DNA of 64,000 nucleotides, from assembly GCA_963205115.1 (NCBI GenBank), contig CAUJHV010000045.1, positions 1 to 64,000 of the forward strand, in the 5' to 3' direction. The notes under the pieces are model-generated. The model saw only the letters and a program-made list of their open reading frames with translations. It made no database searches and was not told the DNA's origin. Source of the stretch: Pseudomonadota bacterium (GTDB lineage Bacteria > Pseudomonadota > Gammaproteobacteria > Burkholderiales > Burkholderiaceae_C). Positions 41,059 to 50,969 of this stretch are shown here, one piece after another; the first letter of the stretch is position 1; each line of letters opens with the position of its first letter. The translations under genes and the position numbers were made by a program.

Positions 41059-42864
41059 ATGACACCTGCCCCTCGCTCGCTGATCCGTGCTCTCGTGACC
41101 TGGGCCTTGTGCCTGGCCGGACTCCTCGCGCTGGCCTCGGCCGCGCGCGCACAGTCCGAGGACACGTTCCCCGGACGCGTCGGCCGCATCGCCGAGGTGC
41201 AAGGCAAAGCCTGGATCTACGACGACGAGCAATCGCGCTGGACCGAGGCCTGGCGCAACCGCACGCTGACCGCCGGCGACCGCCTCTCCACTGAGCGCGG
41301 CGGTCACCTGCAGGCCGGCATCGGATCCACCGAGCTGCGTCTGGACGGCAACACCGAGATCGAATTCGAACGCCTGGACGACGAGCGCATCGCCGTGCGC
41401 GTGCACAGCGGCAGCCTGGCCGTGCGCGTGCGCAGCCGCGACGTGGCGCGAGACTTCGAACTGCTGGCCGGCCCGGTGCGAGGATGGACCGACCGCGTGG
41501 GCCACTACCGGCTGGACCGTGAAGACGGCGTGTCGACCTGGACCGCCTGGCGCGGCGCGCTGCAGCTGGATACCCGCGACCAGCGCGTGACGGTCGACGC
41601 CGGACGCAGTGCCCAGCTCTTCCGCGAAGGTCGTGACGCGACCGTCGTCACCTGGGGCCAGGTCGAACGCGACGCGTTCTCCGACTGGGTGGCGCGCGAC
41701 GAGGACCGTGACGACCGCCGCGCCGACAGCAGCCGTTATGTCTCGCCCGAGATGACCGGCGCCGACGAGCTGGACCGCTACGGCCGCTGGGAGCGGCATC
41801 CCGAACTGGGCATGGTCTGGTACCCGCTGCAGGTGGCGCAAGACTGGGCGCCGTACCGCCAGGGCCGCTGGAACTGGCAGGCGCGCTGGGGCTGGACCTG
41901 GGTCGACGACGCGCCCTGGGGCTTTGCCGCCACGCACTACGGCCGCTGGCTCTCCTGGGGCGGGCGCTGGGTCTGGGCGCCGGGCGCCTATGTCGCGCGA
42001 CCGGTCTATGCGCCAGCGCTGGTGGCCTGGGTGGGCGGCGGTGGCCATGGCGTGGACGTCACTGTCTCGATCGGCGGCGGCACGGTGGGCTGGCTGCCGC
42101 TGTCGCCCTGGGACGTCTACGTGCCGTCGTTCCGCTACCCGCCGCGTTACTTCGACCGCGTGAACCAGCCGCACCGCCGCCCCGGCGTGCCGGCGCAGGT
42201 GCCCACCGGGCCAATCAGCTACGGCAACAACGGCGTGCCCAACGCGGTGACGGTGGTGCCGGCGCAGGTCATGCAGCAGCGCCAGCCGGTAGGCGGCGCG
42301 GTGCTGCGCGAGACCGATCTGCGTCCGCGCTCTCGTGAGCACTTCCAGGTGCAGGCGCCCGTGCCGGCGCCGGTGGCCGCACCGCGTGTGATGCCGGTGC
42401 CCGGCGGTGGCCAGCCCGCCGTGGCAGTGCCGCCCGCGCCGGGACGCGACGGCCCGCGCCAGCCGTCCGCCGAGGGCGAACGCCGCCGCATCACCGTGCC
42501 GGGCGTGCACGTGCCGCCGGTGGTGGCCGCCCCGGCGCAGGCCGCACCTCGCGCGCTTCCGCCCGCCACCGGCCTGCCGCCAGCGGCCGGATTGCCGGCT
42601 GCGACCGGTCTGCCGCCGGCAGCCGCGTTGCCGCCGGCCGTGGGGTTGCCGCCCGGCATGCGGGCACCCGGCGCCGCCGAGCCGCACGGTCGCGGTGGTT
42701 ACCCGGCCCAGGCGCCCGCGGCATCGCGTGAGCGGCCGGCGGTGGCCCCTGTGCGCGTGCCCGAGGCGCCGCGGGTGACCGAGGCACCTCGCGGCGCCGA
42801 TCGGCGGGATGGCCCGCGCGACCAGCCGCGCGACAATCCGCGCGAACGGCAGGAACGCCACTAG
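41059..42864 (+). CDS. DUF6600/FecR-type exported protein with Pro-rich tail
   Basis: 601 aa from the ATG at 41059, which gives a clean signal peptide (LCLAGLLALASAARAQ); the frame opens at 40804 but that part is not protein-like. Residues 40-190 read as a FecR-like beta domain (GRIAEVQGKAWIY, GDRLSTERGGHLQ, LDGNTEIEFERL). Residues 215-350 hold tryptophan-rich repeats (GRWNWQARWGWTWVDDAPWG, WLSWGGRWVWAPG) typical of DUF6600. The last 230 residues are a Pro/Ala/Arg-rich low-complexity tail with PPA repeats (PPATGLPPAAGLPAATGLP). Function unknown; probably periplasmic or surface. No partner gene is obvious. Confidence 0.83.
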   Translation: MTPAPRSLIRALVTWALCLAGLLALASAARAQSEDTFPGRVGRIAEVQGKAWIYDDEQSRWTEAWRNRTLTAGDRLSTERGGHLQAGIGSTELRLDGNTEIEFERLDDERIAVRVHSGSLAVRVRSRDVARDFELLAGPVRGWTDRVGHYRLDREDGVSTWTAWRGALQLDTRDQRVTVDAGRSAQLFREGRDATVVTWGQVERDAFSDWVARDEDRDDRRADSSRYVSPEMTGADELDRYGRWERHPELGMVWYPLQVAQDWAPYRQGRWNWQARWGWTWVDDAPWGFAATHYGRWLSWGGRWVWAPGAYVARPVYAPALVAWVGGGGHGVDVTVSIGGGTVGWLPLSPWDVYVPSFRYPPRYFDRVNQPHRRPGVPAQVPTGPISYGNNGVPNAVTVVPAQVMQQRQPVGGAVLRETDLRPRSREHFQVQAPVPAPVAAPRVMPVPGGGQPAVAVPPAPGRDGPRQPSAEGERRRITVPGVHVPPVVAAPAQAAPRALPPATGLPPAAGLPAATGLPPAAALPPAVGLPPGMRAPGAAEPHGRGGYPAQAPAASRERPAVAPVRVPEAPRVTEAPRGADRRDGPRDQPRDNPRERQERH

Positions 42865-43008
42865 ACGCTGCGCTCCTGCCGCTCGACCCCGATTGGAGGG
42901 TGCTTGATCCGGCGCCGACCCCGTGGTCCGGGTGCGCAGCCGGTCACGGCACTTTCTAACATCCAGCGCAGGAGAGGCCACGCGTTCCCCGAGGCCGATG
43001 ATCACCCC

Positions 43009-44424
43009 ATGACGACACCGATTGCTTCCGATACCCCGCTCATCCTGTTTCCGATCGGCCTGAGCGATCGGGTGCGCAGTGTGCTGCAGGCCTACCTGGA
43101 CGGTACCTCCGATGGCAGCGTGGACGTCGGCGACGAAGAAACCGCGCAAGTGGCTTTCTGCGAGTACGACAACCTGGCCGCCCACGAGGTGCTGCAGCGC
43201 TTCCAGACCTTGCGTCGCCGCCCGCTCATCCTGGTGGCCATGCGCGACCCGGCCGTCGGCGGCGCGATCTGGGTGCCCAAGCCGGTCTATCCGACCAGCC
43301 TGCCGGCGGCCGTCGATGCCGCGCGGCGCATGCTGCTGGCCGGCCAGGCCAGCGACTTCGTGCTGGGCGCAGGCTCGGTGACCCGCACCGTGCTGCAGTC
43401 GTTCATGCACGACACCGCACGGCTGCCGATGCCCGAAACGATCACGTCGCCCGGGGTGGTCATCCGCTCGCCGGCCCCGACCGAACGGGTGCCGCAGCCG
43501 GTGGCCGCGACGGCCGAGTCGCCAGCGGAAGCCGATCGCTCGTCCGAGCGCTACCAGCTCGTGCTGCAGCGCGCCTCTGAGGCGGTCAACGACGGCCGCA
43601 TGGACCACCAAGGCAGCCGACGCGGCCGCTGGGTGGCCGTGGGTGCGCTGGCCACCGTGGCCGCGGGCGTCGTCGCCTGGAACCTGATGGACAGCCGCGT
43701 GGGCCTGGACAACGTGGCGGCGATGCTGCCGCCGAACGCCAGCGAAAGCGCGCCGACCACCGCCGGGTCGACCGACGCGACGGCCGCCACGCTGGCCACG
43801 GCGCCTGCCACGAGCGCGGCCGCAGCCGCGACCGCGACAGCGGTGGCCGACGCACCGGCCGCGACGGCTGCGCAGGCCGCGGCGGCAATAGCACCCGCCG
43901 CGCCCGCGGTGGCCGCTTCGCCGGTCGAGGCGCCGGTGGTCGTGGCAGCCAAGCCGGATGCCCGCTCCCTGGATCTGATGCCGGCCACTTCCGCCGGTCC
44001 GCGCTCGGCCGAGTCGAAGGCAGACGTCAAGCCGGTGGCGGCTGGCAACGTCGAGAAGGCTCCGGCCAAGGTCGCGGCGGCAGCTGCCACCGTTCAGGCC
44101 GAGGCCAAGCCGGCAGCGGCCCCCGCCGAGACCCGCGTGGCGTCCGCCGCGCCGACCGCTGCCGTCGCCAAGGCCAGCGCCAAGTTGCAGGCCGAAGCGC
44201 CGCCGTCCACCGCGGCAGCGGCAGCCGCCCCCCCGGCCACGGCCGCCTCGGACAGCATCGTGGTCGCCCAGGGCGACACCTTGTCGTCCATCGCGGCCCG
44301 CACGATGGGCACCTCGAAGGCCTATCAGCGGCTGTTCCAGGCCAATTCGGGCGTGCTGCAGACGCCGCACCAGATCTACCCGGGCCAGGTGCTGCGGCTG
44401 CCGAAGGCACCCGGCGCAAACTGA
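43009..44424 (+). CDS. Receiver-like / transmembrane / LysM protein
   Basis: 471 aa from the ATG at 43009 (frame opens at 42904). The N-terminal 110 residues resemble a response-regulator-like fold without a clear phospho-aspartate: LILFPIGLSDRVRSVLQA start, LILVAMRDP strand, then IWVPKPV, where the K-P pair fits a receiver's last strand. Residues about 205-227 form one membrane helix (RWVAVGALATVAAGVVAW). A 180-residue Ala-rich linker leads to a C-terminal LysM domain (VVAQGDTLSSIAARTMG to QIYPGQVLRLP, about 420-466) that would bind peptidoglycan. It could link cytoplasmic signals to the wall. Subdomain calls other than LysM are inference. Confidence 0.78.
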   Translation: MTTPIASDTPLILFPIGLSDRVRSVLQAYLDGTSDGSVDVGDEETAQVAFCEYDNLAAHEVLQRFQTLRRRPLILVAMRDPAVGGAIWVPKPVYPTSLPAAVDAARRMLLAGQASDFVLGAGSVTRTVLQSFMHDTARLPMPETITSPGVVIRSPAPTERVPQPVAATAESPAEADRSSERYQLVLQRASEAVNDGRMDHQGSRRGRWVAVGALATVAAGVVAWNLMDSRVGLDNVAAMLPPNASESAPTTAGSTDATAATLATAPATSAAAAATATAVADAPAATAAQAAAAIAPAAPAVAASPVEAPVVVAAKPDARSLDLMPATSAGPRSAESKADVKPVAAGNVEKAPAKVAAAAATVQAEAKPAAAPAETRVASAAPTAAVAKASAKLQAEAPPSTAAAAAAPPATAASDSIVVAQGDTLSSIAARTMGTSKAYQRLFQANSGVLQTPHQIYPGQVLRLPKAPGAN

Positions 44425-44479
44425 GGCACGCCAGCCGCTCGCCGAGCGGCCGGGCGCCGACCGGGGCGCTTGGCGCCGC

Positions 44480-45199
44480 TCAGCGTCCTTTGCCCGTTGC
44501 GCTGCCCAGCAGCGGCTGAAGAACGGGCCAGACGTTGTCCAGGATGCGCGGATGCGCCTGCGCGGTGGGATGGATGCGATCGGACTGGAACAGGGCCTCG
44601 GCATTCGGCCCGTCGGCCACGCCGGCCAGCAGGAAGGGCACCAGCGCTGCGGATTCGGCCTTGGCCACCTCACCGAAGACCGCGGCAAAGGCTTCGGCCG
44701 TCTTGCGGCCGTAATTGGGCGGCATCTGCATGCCGGCGATCAGCACACGCGCCCCGGCTGCGCGTGCCGCCTGCGCCATGGCCATCAGGTTCTCGCGCGT
44801 GGCGTCCAGCGGCAGGCCGCGCAGCGCGTCGTTGCCGCCCAGTTCGATCACCACGACAGCCGGCTTGTCGCGCGCCAGCAGCGCCGGCAGCCGTGAGCGG
44901 CCGCCCGAGGTGGTGTCGCCGCTGACGCTGGCATTGACCACGCGCCAGTGCCGGCCCGACGCGGCCAGGCGCTTGTCGAGCAGGGCGACCCAGCCGCTGC
45001 CGCGCGCGATGCCGTATTCCGCCGACAGGCTGTCGCCGACGACCAGCAGCACGGGCTCGCGCGCAGGCGTGGCCGCGGCCGCTGTCTGGGCCTGAACAAA
45101 CCCGCCGGGCACGGCGGCCAGCAGCAGGGCGCTACAGTTCGCCGCCAGCCACCGTCGGCGCGATCGCGCCCAGCCGGGTCGGTGTCCAACGGAGCGCAT
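44480..45199 (-). CDS. tesA: SGNH arylesterase / thioesterase I family
   Basis: 239 aa from the ATG at 45199; ATGs at 45208 and 45220/45223 overlap the divergent gene. A signal peptide ends FVQAQ. Block I GDSLSAEYG carries the nucleophile serine, VIELGGNDAL carries the block III glycine-asparagine, and SDRIHPTAQAH carries the D-x-x-H. The product should be a periplasmic multifunctional esterase (TesA/EstA type) acting on acyl-CoA or aryl esters. It is divergent from a YbbA-like ATPase gene with only seven bases between the two chosen start codons, the same partner order as tesA/ybbA in E. coli. Confidence 0.9.
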   Translation of the reverse strand: MRSVGHRPGWARSRRRWLAANCSALLLAAVPGGFVQAQTAAAATPAREPVLLVVGDSLSAEYGIARGSGWVALLDKRLAASGRHWRVVNASVSGDTTSGGRSRLPALLARDKPAVVVIELGGNDALRGLPLDATRENLMAMAQAARAAGARVLIAGMQMPPNYGRKTAEAFAAVFGEVAKAESAALVPFLLAGVADGPNAEALFQSDRIHPTAQAHPRILDNVWPVLQPLLGSATGKGR

Positions 45200-45206
45200 A
45201 CGCCGC

Positions 45207-45878
45207 ATGAGCGATTCCATCATTGCTGTTCAACGTCTCACCAAGCAGGTGGTGGACTCTAGCGGCACGCTGACCATCCTTCAGGACATCGATTTTTCGC
45301 TGAAGCCGCGCGAATCGGCCGCCATCGTCGGCGCCTCGGGGTCGGGCAAGAGCACGCTGCTGTCCATCATGGCCGGTCTGGATACACCCACCACGGGTGC
45401 GGTGCTGCTCGACGGCCAGGATCTGTTCGCCCTGGACGAGGACGCACGTGCCGCCTTGCGCGCGCAGAAGCTGGGTTTTGTCTTCCAGAGCTTCCAGCTG
45501 CTGTCCAACCTCACGGCGCTGGAAAACGTGATGTTGCCGCTGGAACTGCAGGGGCGCCGCGATGCGCGCACGCAGGCCACGGCGCTGCTGCAGCGCGTGG
45601 GCCTGGGCGAGCGGCTGCGCCACTACCCGCGCGTGCTGTCTGGCGGCGAGCAGCAGCGCGTGGCGCTGGCGCGTGCCTTCGTCGTGCGGCCGGCCCTGCT
45701 GCTGGCTGACGAGCCCACCGGCAGCCTGGATTTCGCCACCGGCGAAAAGGTCATGGAGCTGATGTTCGAGCTCAACCGCGAGGCGGGCACGACCCTGGTG
45801 CTGGTGACACACGACAGCGGCATCGCCAGGCGCTGCGACCGGCAGCTGCACATCGAGGCCGGCCGCCTGCGCAGCTGA
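45207..45878 (+). CDS. ybbA: ABC transporter ATP-binding protein, YbbA-like
   Basis: 223 aa. Walker A GASGSGKST near residue 42, the Q-loop GFVFQSFQLLSNLTALENV, signature LSGGEQQRVALARAF, Walker B LLLADEPTGSLD, and the H-loop THDSGIARRC. This is the MacB/LolD-like clade, and its place divergent to tesA points to YbbA. The permease partner YbbP is expected next but is not present; the following genes are a DNA ligase and phoH. The ATPase may serve a permease elsewhere. GGAG lies 12 bases from the ATG, which is a little far. Confidence 0.9.
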   Translation: MSDSIIAVQRLTKQVVDSSGTLTILQDIDFSLKPRESAAIVGASGSGKSTLLSIMAGLDTPTTGAVLLDGQDLFALDEDARAALRAQKLGFVFQSFQLLSNLTALENVMLPLELQGRRDARTQATALLQRVGLGERLRHYPRVLSGGEQQRVALARAFVVRPALLLADEPTGSLDFATGEKVMELMFELNREAGTTLVLVTHDSGIARRCDRQLHIEAGRLRS

Positions 45879-45956
45879 GGCGGCGGCGCCCGAGCACAGC
45901 GCAGCGGCACGGCCGCAAGGCCTCCGAGCCGCATGGCCCCATGGCCGTGGGCGAGG

Positions 45957-45990
45957 GGTGCCCCCGGCCGGGTGCTCCCGCGGGGGGACC
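45957..45990 (+). terminator. GC-rich hairpin after ybbA
   Basis: GGTGCCCCC and GGGGGGACC form an almost perfect 9-bp stem (one mismatch) around a 16-base loop, 79 bases after the ybbA stop and before ligE. No T-run follows. The block of G and C runs resembles intergenic repeats of Burkholderiales. Confidence 0.35.
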
Positions 45991-46071
45991 GCCCCGTCCC
46001 GCCTGGCAGGGGATCGCGAGCGGCCGCGCCGGCTTGCAGACTGGCGTCCTGATCTGAACCCGAGGACCGCC

Positions 46072-46977
46072 ATGAACCGTCTGCCGATCTCCCACGATTC
46101 GTCCTTCACCACGTCATCGGGGCCGGCCTGGCGCCGCCGCGGCTTCCTGGCCGCCGCGCTCGCCTGGCCCGTGCTGGGCGCGCAAGCCGCGGCGCGCGCC
46201 GGTCTGCCGATCCCGCTGGCGGGGGCGGAAGCCGACCCCGGTGTCGATCCAACTGGTTACCTGGTCAGCGAGAAGTACGACGGCGCGCGCGCCGTGTGGG
46301 ACGGCCAGCAGCTGCGCTTTCGCAGCGGCGGCCTGGTGCACGCGCCGCAGTGGTTTCGCGCCGCCTTGCCGGCCGTGGCACTGGACGGCGAACTGTGGAT
46401 GGGCCGCGGCCGCTTCGAGGCCCTCAGCGCCGCGGTGCGCCGCCACGTCCCGCGTGACGAAGAGTGGCGCGCGATCCGCTACCAGGTGTTCGATCTGCCG
46501 GCCGCACCAGGCCCCTTGGCCGCACGTGTGCGGGCGTTGGGCGAGGCGCTGCGTGCGGTGCCACCCGGCGTGGCGGCGGCCGTCGAACAGCGCCGCTTCG
46601 CCGATCGCCCGGCCTTGCAGCGCTGGTTCGATCAGGTGGTGGGTGCCGGCGGCGAAGGGCTGGTGCTGCGCAAAGCCGACGGGCCGTACGCGGCTGGGCG
46701 CGATGCCGGCTACCTCAAGCTCAAGCCGCTGGCCGATGCCGAGGCCACGGTGGTCGCCACCGAGCCCGGCAAGGGCCGGCTGCAGGGGCGCGTGGGCGCA
46801 CTGCGCGTGCGCAACGAGGCGGGGCTGGAGTTCCGTGTCGGCACGGGCCTGGACGACGCGCTGCGCGCGCGCCCTCCGGCCGTCGGCGAGCGCATCACCT
46901 ACACCTACCGCGGCCTCACGGAAAACGGCGTGCCGCGTTTTGCGAGCTTTCTGCGCGTGCGGCCGCCCGGCGTGTGA
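46072..46977 (+). CDS. ATP-dependent DNA ligase, LigE type, exported
   Basis: 301 aa from the ATG at 46072, with CGAGGA upstream. Nucleotidyltransferase motif I SEKYDGAR gives the adenylated K68; LDGELWMGRGRFE is motif III-like, GGEGLVLRK is motif IV and YLKLKPL motif V. An OB-fold follows (residues 215-300). It is a minimal ligase with no DNA-binding or zinc domain. Residues 18-40 (AWRRRGFLAAALAWPVLGAQA) form an export signal with R21-R22-R23 and F25-L26, fitting a twin-arginine (Tat) leader. LigE enzymes in other proteobacteria are known to be periplasmic and linked with DNA uptake or biofilm DNA; that role is inferred here. Confidence 0.9.
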   Translation: MNRLPISHDSSFTTSSGPAWRRRGFLAAALAWPVLGAQAAARAGLPIPLAGAEADPGVDPTGYLVSEKYDGARAVWDGQQLRFRSGGLVHAPQWFRAALPAVALDGELWMGRGRFEALSAAVRRHVPRDEEWRAIRYQVFDLPAAPGPLAARVRALGEALRAVPPGVAAAVEQRRFADRPALQRWFDQVVGAGGEGLVLRKADGPYAAGRDAGYLKLKPLADAEATVVATEPGKGRLQGRVGALRVRNEAGLEFRVGTGLDDALRARPPAVGERITYTYRGLTENGVPRFASFLRVRPPGV

Positions 46978-47004
46978 ACCGGGCCGCGCGGCGCCTGCCG
47001 GTGC

Positions 47005-48681
47005 TTACAGGACGTCTGACGCAAAGTCCGCCAGCCGCGAGCGCTCGCCGCGTGCCAGCGTCACGTGGCCGGCGTGCGGCCAGCCCTTGAAGCGATCGAC
47101 CGCAAAGGTCAGGCCCGACGAGCCTTCGGTGAGGTAGGGCGTGTCGATCTGCGCGAGGTTGCCCAGGCACACGATCTTCGTGCCGGGGCCTGCTCGCGTG
47201 ATCAGCGTCTTCATCTGCTTGGGCGTGAGGTTCTGCGCCTCGTCGATCAGCACGAACTTGTTCAGGAAGGTGCGCCCGCGCATGAAGTTCAGGCTCTTGA
47301 TCTTGATCTTGCTGCGCACCAGGTCGTTGGTGGCCGCGCGGCCCCAGTCGCCGGCGCTGGCATCGCTGCGCGCCAGCACCTCGAGGTTGTCGTCCAGCGC
47401 GCCCATCCACGGGCCCATCTTCTCTTCCTCGTTGCCGGGCAGGAAGCCGATGTCCTCACCCACGGGCACGGTCACGCGCGTGACGATGATTTCCGTGTAG
47501 CGGCGGTCGTCCAGCACCTGGCTCAGACCCGCGGCCAGTGACATCAGCGTCTTGCCGGTACCGGCCGTGCCGGCCAGCGTCACGAAATCGCAGTCCGGGT
47601 CCATCAGCAGGTTCAGCGCGAAGTTCTGTTCGCGGTTGCGCGCGGTCACGCCCCACACGGCGTTCTTGGCGTGCGTGTAGTCGCGCAGGGTCTTGAGCAC
47701 CGCGGTCTTGCCGGTGATCTCGGCCACGCGGGCGTACAGCGGCGCCGCGCCGGGTGACTCGAGGTAGACAAACTGGTTGACCAGCAGCGAAGGCACCAGC
47801 GGACCGCTGATGCGGTAGAAGGTGTTGCCACCTTGCTGCCAGCTCTCCATGGTCTTGCCGTGGCGGTCCCAGAAGTCCGCGGGCAGGGCCAGCACACCCG
47901 TGTACAGCAGGTCGCCGTCTTCGAGCGTCTTGTCGTTGAAATAGTCTTCGGCGGGCAGGCCCAGCGCGCGCGCCTTGACGCGCATGTTGATGTCCTTGGA
48001 CACCAGCACGACGTCGCGCCCGGGCTGCTGCTCGCGCAGTGACTGCACCACGCCCAGGATCTGGTTGTCGGCCTTGCCCTGCGGCAGGCTCGCGGGCAGC
48101 TTGATGTCCAGCAGCGTGGTCTGGAAGAACAGCTTGCCGGTGGCCTCGCGGTGGCCGGTCTTGGCCAGCGGGATGCCTTCCTTGGGGTCGAGCGAGCCGT
48201 CGGTGGCCAGGCCGTCGAGATCGCGGCTGACCTGGCGCGCGTTGCGCGCGACCTCGCTCATGCCCTTCTTGTGGTCGTCGAGCTCTTCCAGCGTGATCAT
48301 CGGCAGGAAGATGTCGTGCTCCGCGAAGCGGAACAGGCTCATCGGGTCGTGCATCAGCACGTTGGTGTCCAGCACGAAGAGCTTGGCCGGGCCGGTGGAC
48401 TGCCGGGCCTGGCGCACCGCGCGCGTCTGCGGGGCGGCAGGCTTGGCGGCGGCGGGCGTGGATGCGGCGCGCACGAGCGCCGCGGTGGCGACCTCGGCAG
48501 CGGCCGGCGGAACCGCCACCGGCGCCGAGGGCGGCAGCGTCTCGCGCCGCAACTGCGGCGCGGCGGCTTCGCGCGGCGCGAGGTCCTGGCCGCGCTCCAG
48601 ACGCCGGGGCGCGGCGGCCGTGCCGTAGTTTGCCGGGTCGAGGATCGCGGCTTTCTGGGTGGGGGGCTTGGGCAGTGGCAT
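47005..48681 (-). CDS. PIN domain-PhoH family ATPase
   Basis: 558 aa. Residues 98-235 are a PIN nuclease fold (KLFVLDTNVLMHDP with D-T-N, LEELDD, and VVLVSKDINMRVKA). Residues 330-558 are a PhoH/RecA-like ATPase with Walker A LAGTAGTGKTLM and Walker B VLIDEAQNLTP, then TRAGPGTKIVCLGN. The pair is the PhoH2 type (RNA-unwinding and cutting), a housekeeping gene in many bacteria. The first 95 residues are an Ala/Pro-rich low-complexity leader. It lies on the minus strand between ligE and bcp with its own promoter expected above 48681. Its C-terminus points at ligE. Confidence 0.92.
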   Translation of the reverse strand: MPLPKPPTQKAAILDPANYGTAAAPRRLERGQDLAPREAAAPQLRRETLPPSAPVAVPPAAAEVATAALVRAASTPAAAKPAAPQTRAVRQARQSTGPAKLFVLDTNVLMHDPMSLFRFAEHDIFLPMITLEELDDHKKGMSEVARNARQVSRDLDGLATDGSLDPKEGIPLAKTGHREATGKLFFQTTLLDIKLPASLPQGKADNQILGVVQSLREQQPGRDVVLVSKDINMRVKARALGLPAEDYFNDKTLEDGDLLYTGVLALPADFWDRHGKTMESWQQGGNTFYRISGPLVPSLLVNQFVYLESPGAAPLYARVAEITGKTAVLKTLRDYTHAKNAVWGVTARNREQNFALNLLMDPDCDFVTLAGTAGTGKTLMSLAAGLSQVLDDRRYTEIIVTRVTVPVGEDIGFLPGNEEEKMGPWMGALDDNLEVLARSDASAGDWGRAATNDLVRSKIKIKSLNFMRGRTFLNKFVLIDEAQNLTPKQMKTLITRAGPGTKIVCLGNLAQIDTPYLTEGSSGLTFAVDRFKGWPHAGHVTLARGERSRLADFASDVL

Positions 48682-48796
48682 GGGGTGCGTGGCCGCGGGG
48701 ATGCCGCGGCTATCGAATGACCGTGCGGGTGGCGGTGCGGGTCGTCCTGAGCAGGGCCGTTCGAACCGTCGTTGGATTGGCCGCGCAGAAACGACA

Positions 48797-48825
48797 ACGG
48801 CCGTCCCGAAGCCTGGGACGGCCGT
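48797..48825 (-). terminator. Rho-independent terminator after bcp
   Basis: A perfect 11-bp inverted repeat (ACGGCCGTCCC and GGGACGGCCGT, seven-base loop) lies 30 bases past the bcp stop. Read on the minus strand it is followed by TTGTCGTTTCT, a T-rich tail, so it fits an intrinsic terminator for bcp. Confidence 0.75.
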
Positions 48826-48855
48826 CTGTGAGGGGCAGCAACAGGGTCGGCAAGC

Positions 48856-49332
48856 TCAAGCCGCCTTCTGAAGCTCCTTGACGGCTTTGAGGACCTCGTC
48901 GACGTGACCGGCCACCTTGATGCCGCGCCACTCGGCGATGAGGACGCCGCTGGGGTCGATCAGGAAGGTGCTGCGCTCGATGCCCTTGACCTTCTTGCCG
49001 TACATGATCTTGTTCTTGACCACGCCGAACATGTGGCAGAGCTTCTCTTCGGTGTCGGCGATGAGATCGAAGGGCAGCTCGAGGTTGGCCTTGAACTTGT
49101 CGTGCGAGGACATGTTGTCGCGCGAGACGCCGAAGATCACGGCGCCGGCCTTGACAAACTCTTTGTGCTTGTCGCGGAACTGCATGGCCTCGGTCGTGCA
49201 GCCGGGCGTGGCGTCCTTGGGGTAGAAATAGAGCACGATCGCCTTGCCGCTGAAGGCTTGCGGCGAAAACTTGACGCCGCCGGTGGCAGGCGCATCGAAA
49301 TCAGGTAGGGCTTTGTTGACGATGGGTGTCAT
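48856..49332 (-). CDS. bcp: Thioredoxin-dependent peroxiredoxin Bcp
   Basis: 158 aa, AhpC/TSA fold. The peroxidatic C45 lies in TPGCTTEAMQFRD. In E. coli Bcp a resolving cysteine comes five residues on (C50); here that position is methionine (M50), so it would work as a one-cysteine enzyme or use the only other cysteine (EEKLCHMFG, about 99). The catalytic PKDATPGCT context and the downstream arginine are intact. It reduces hydroperoxides in the cytoplasm. A clear terminator follows, and a TATAAT sits about 65 bases upstream of the ATG, so it is a single-gene unit. Confidence 0.92.
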   Translation of the reverse strand: MTPIVNKALPDFDAPATGGVKFSPQAFSGKAIVLYFYPKDATPGCTTEAMQFRDKHKEFVKAGAVIFGVSRDNMSSHDKFKANLELPFDLIADTEEKLCHMFGVVKNKIMYGKKVKGIERSTFLIDPSGVLIAEWRGIKVAGHVDEVLKAVKELQKAA

Positions 49333-49397
49333 GTGCGGGCTGGGTTCGAGGCGCCAGGCCCGTGGAGTGGGACCCTCGGGCTCGGCACAATTGTTAG

Positions 49398-49403
49398 ATT
49401 ATA
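49398..49403 (-). promoter_or_regulatory. bcp: Likely -10 box of the bcp promoter
   Basis: TATAAT on the minus strand at 49398-49403, in a rare AT-rich patch about 65 bases upstream of the bcp ATG. A -35 candidate (TTTCGA or GAAAGG) is only weak. Confidence 0.55.
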
Positions 49404-49475
49404 AGTGCGGGCTTCGAAACCCTTTCGGATGGGGCCACGCCCTAGGGCCCCACGCGCCGGGCTTGCCTTCAGTGC

Positions 49476-50927
<1,452 letters not shown>

Positions 50928-50969
50928 GGATGAAGGTCCTCGTCGATCGGTCTGTTCGTTCTCGGCCGC

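Noticed and set aside
40969-44688. A 1239-aa minus-strand frame over the FecR and LysM genes
   Set aside because: Low-complexity shadow; the plus-strand genes have signal peptides and known domains.
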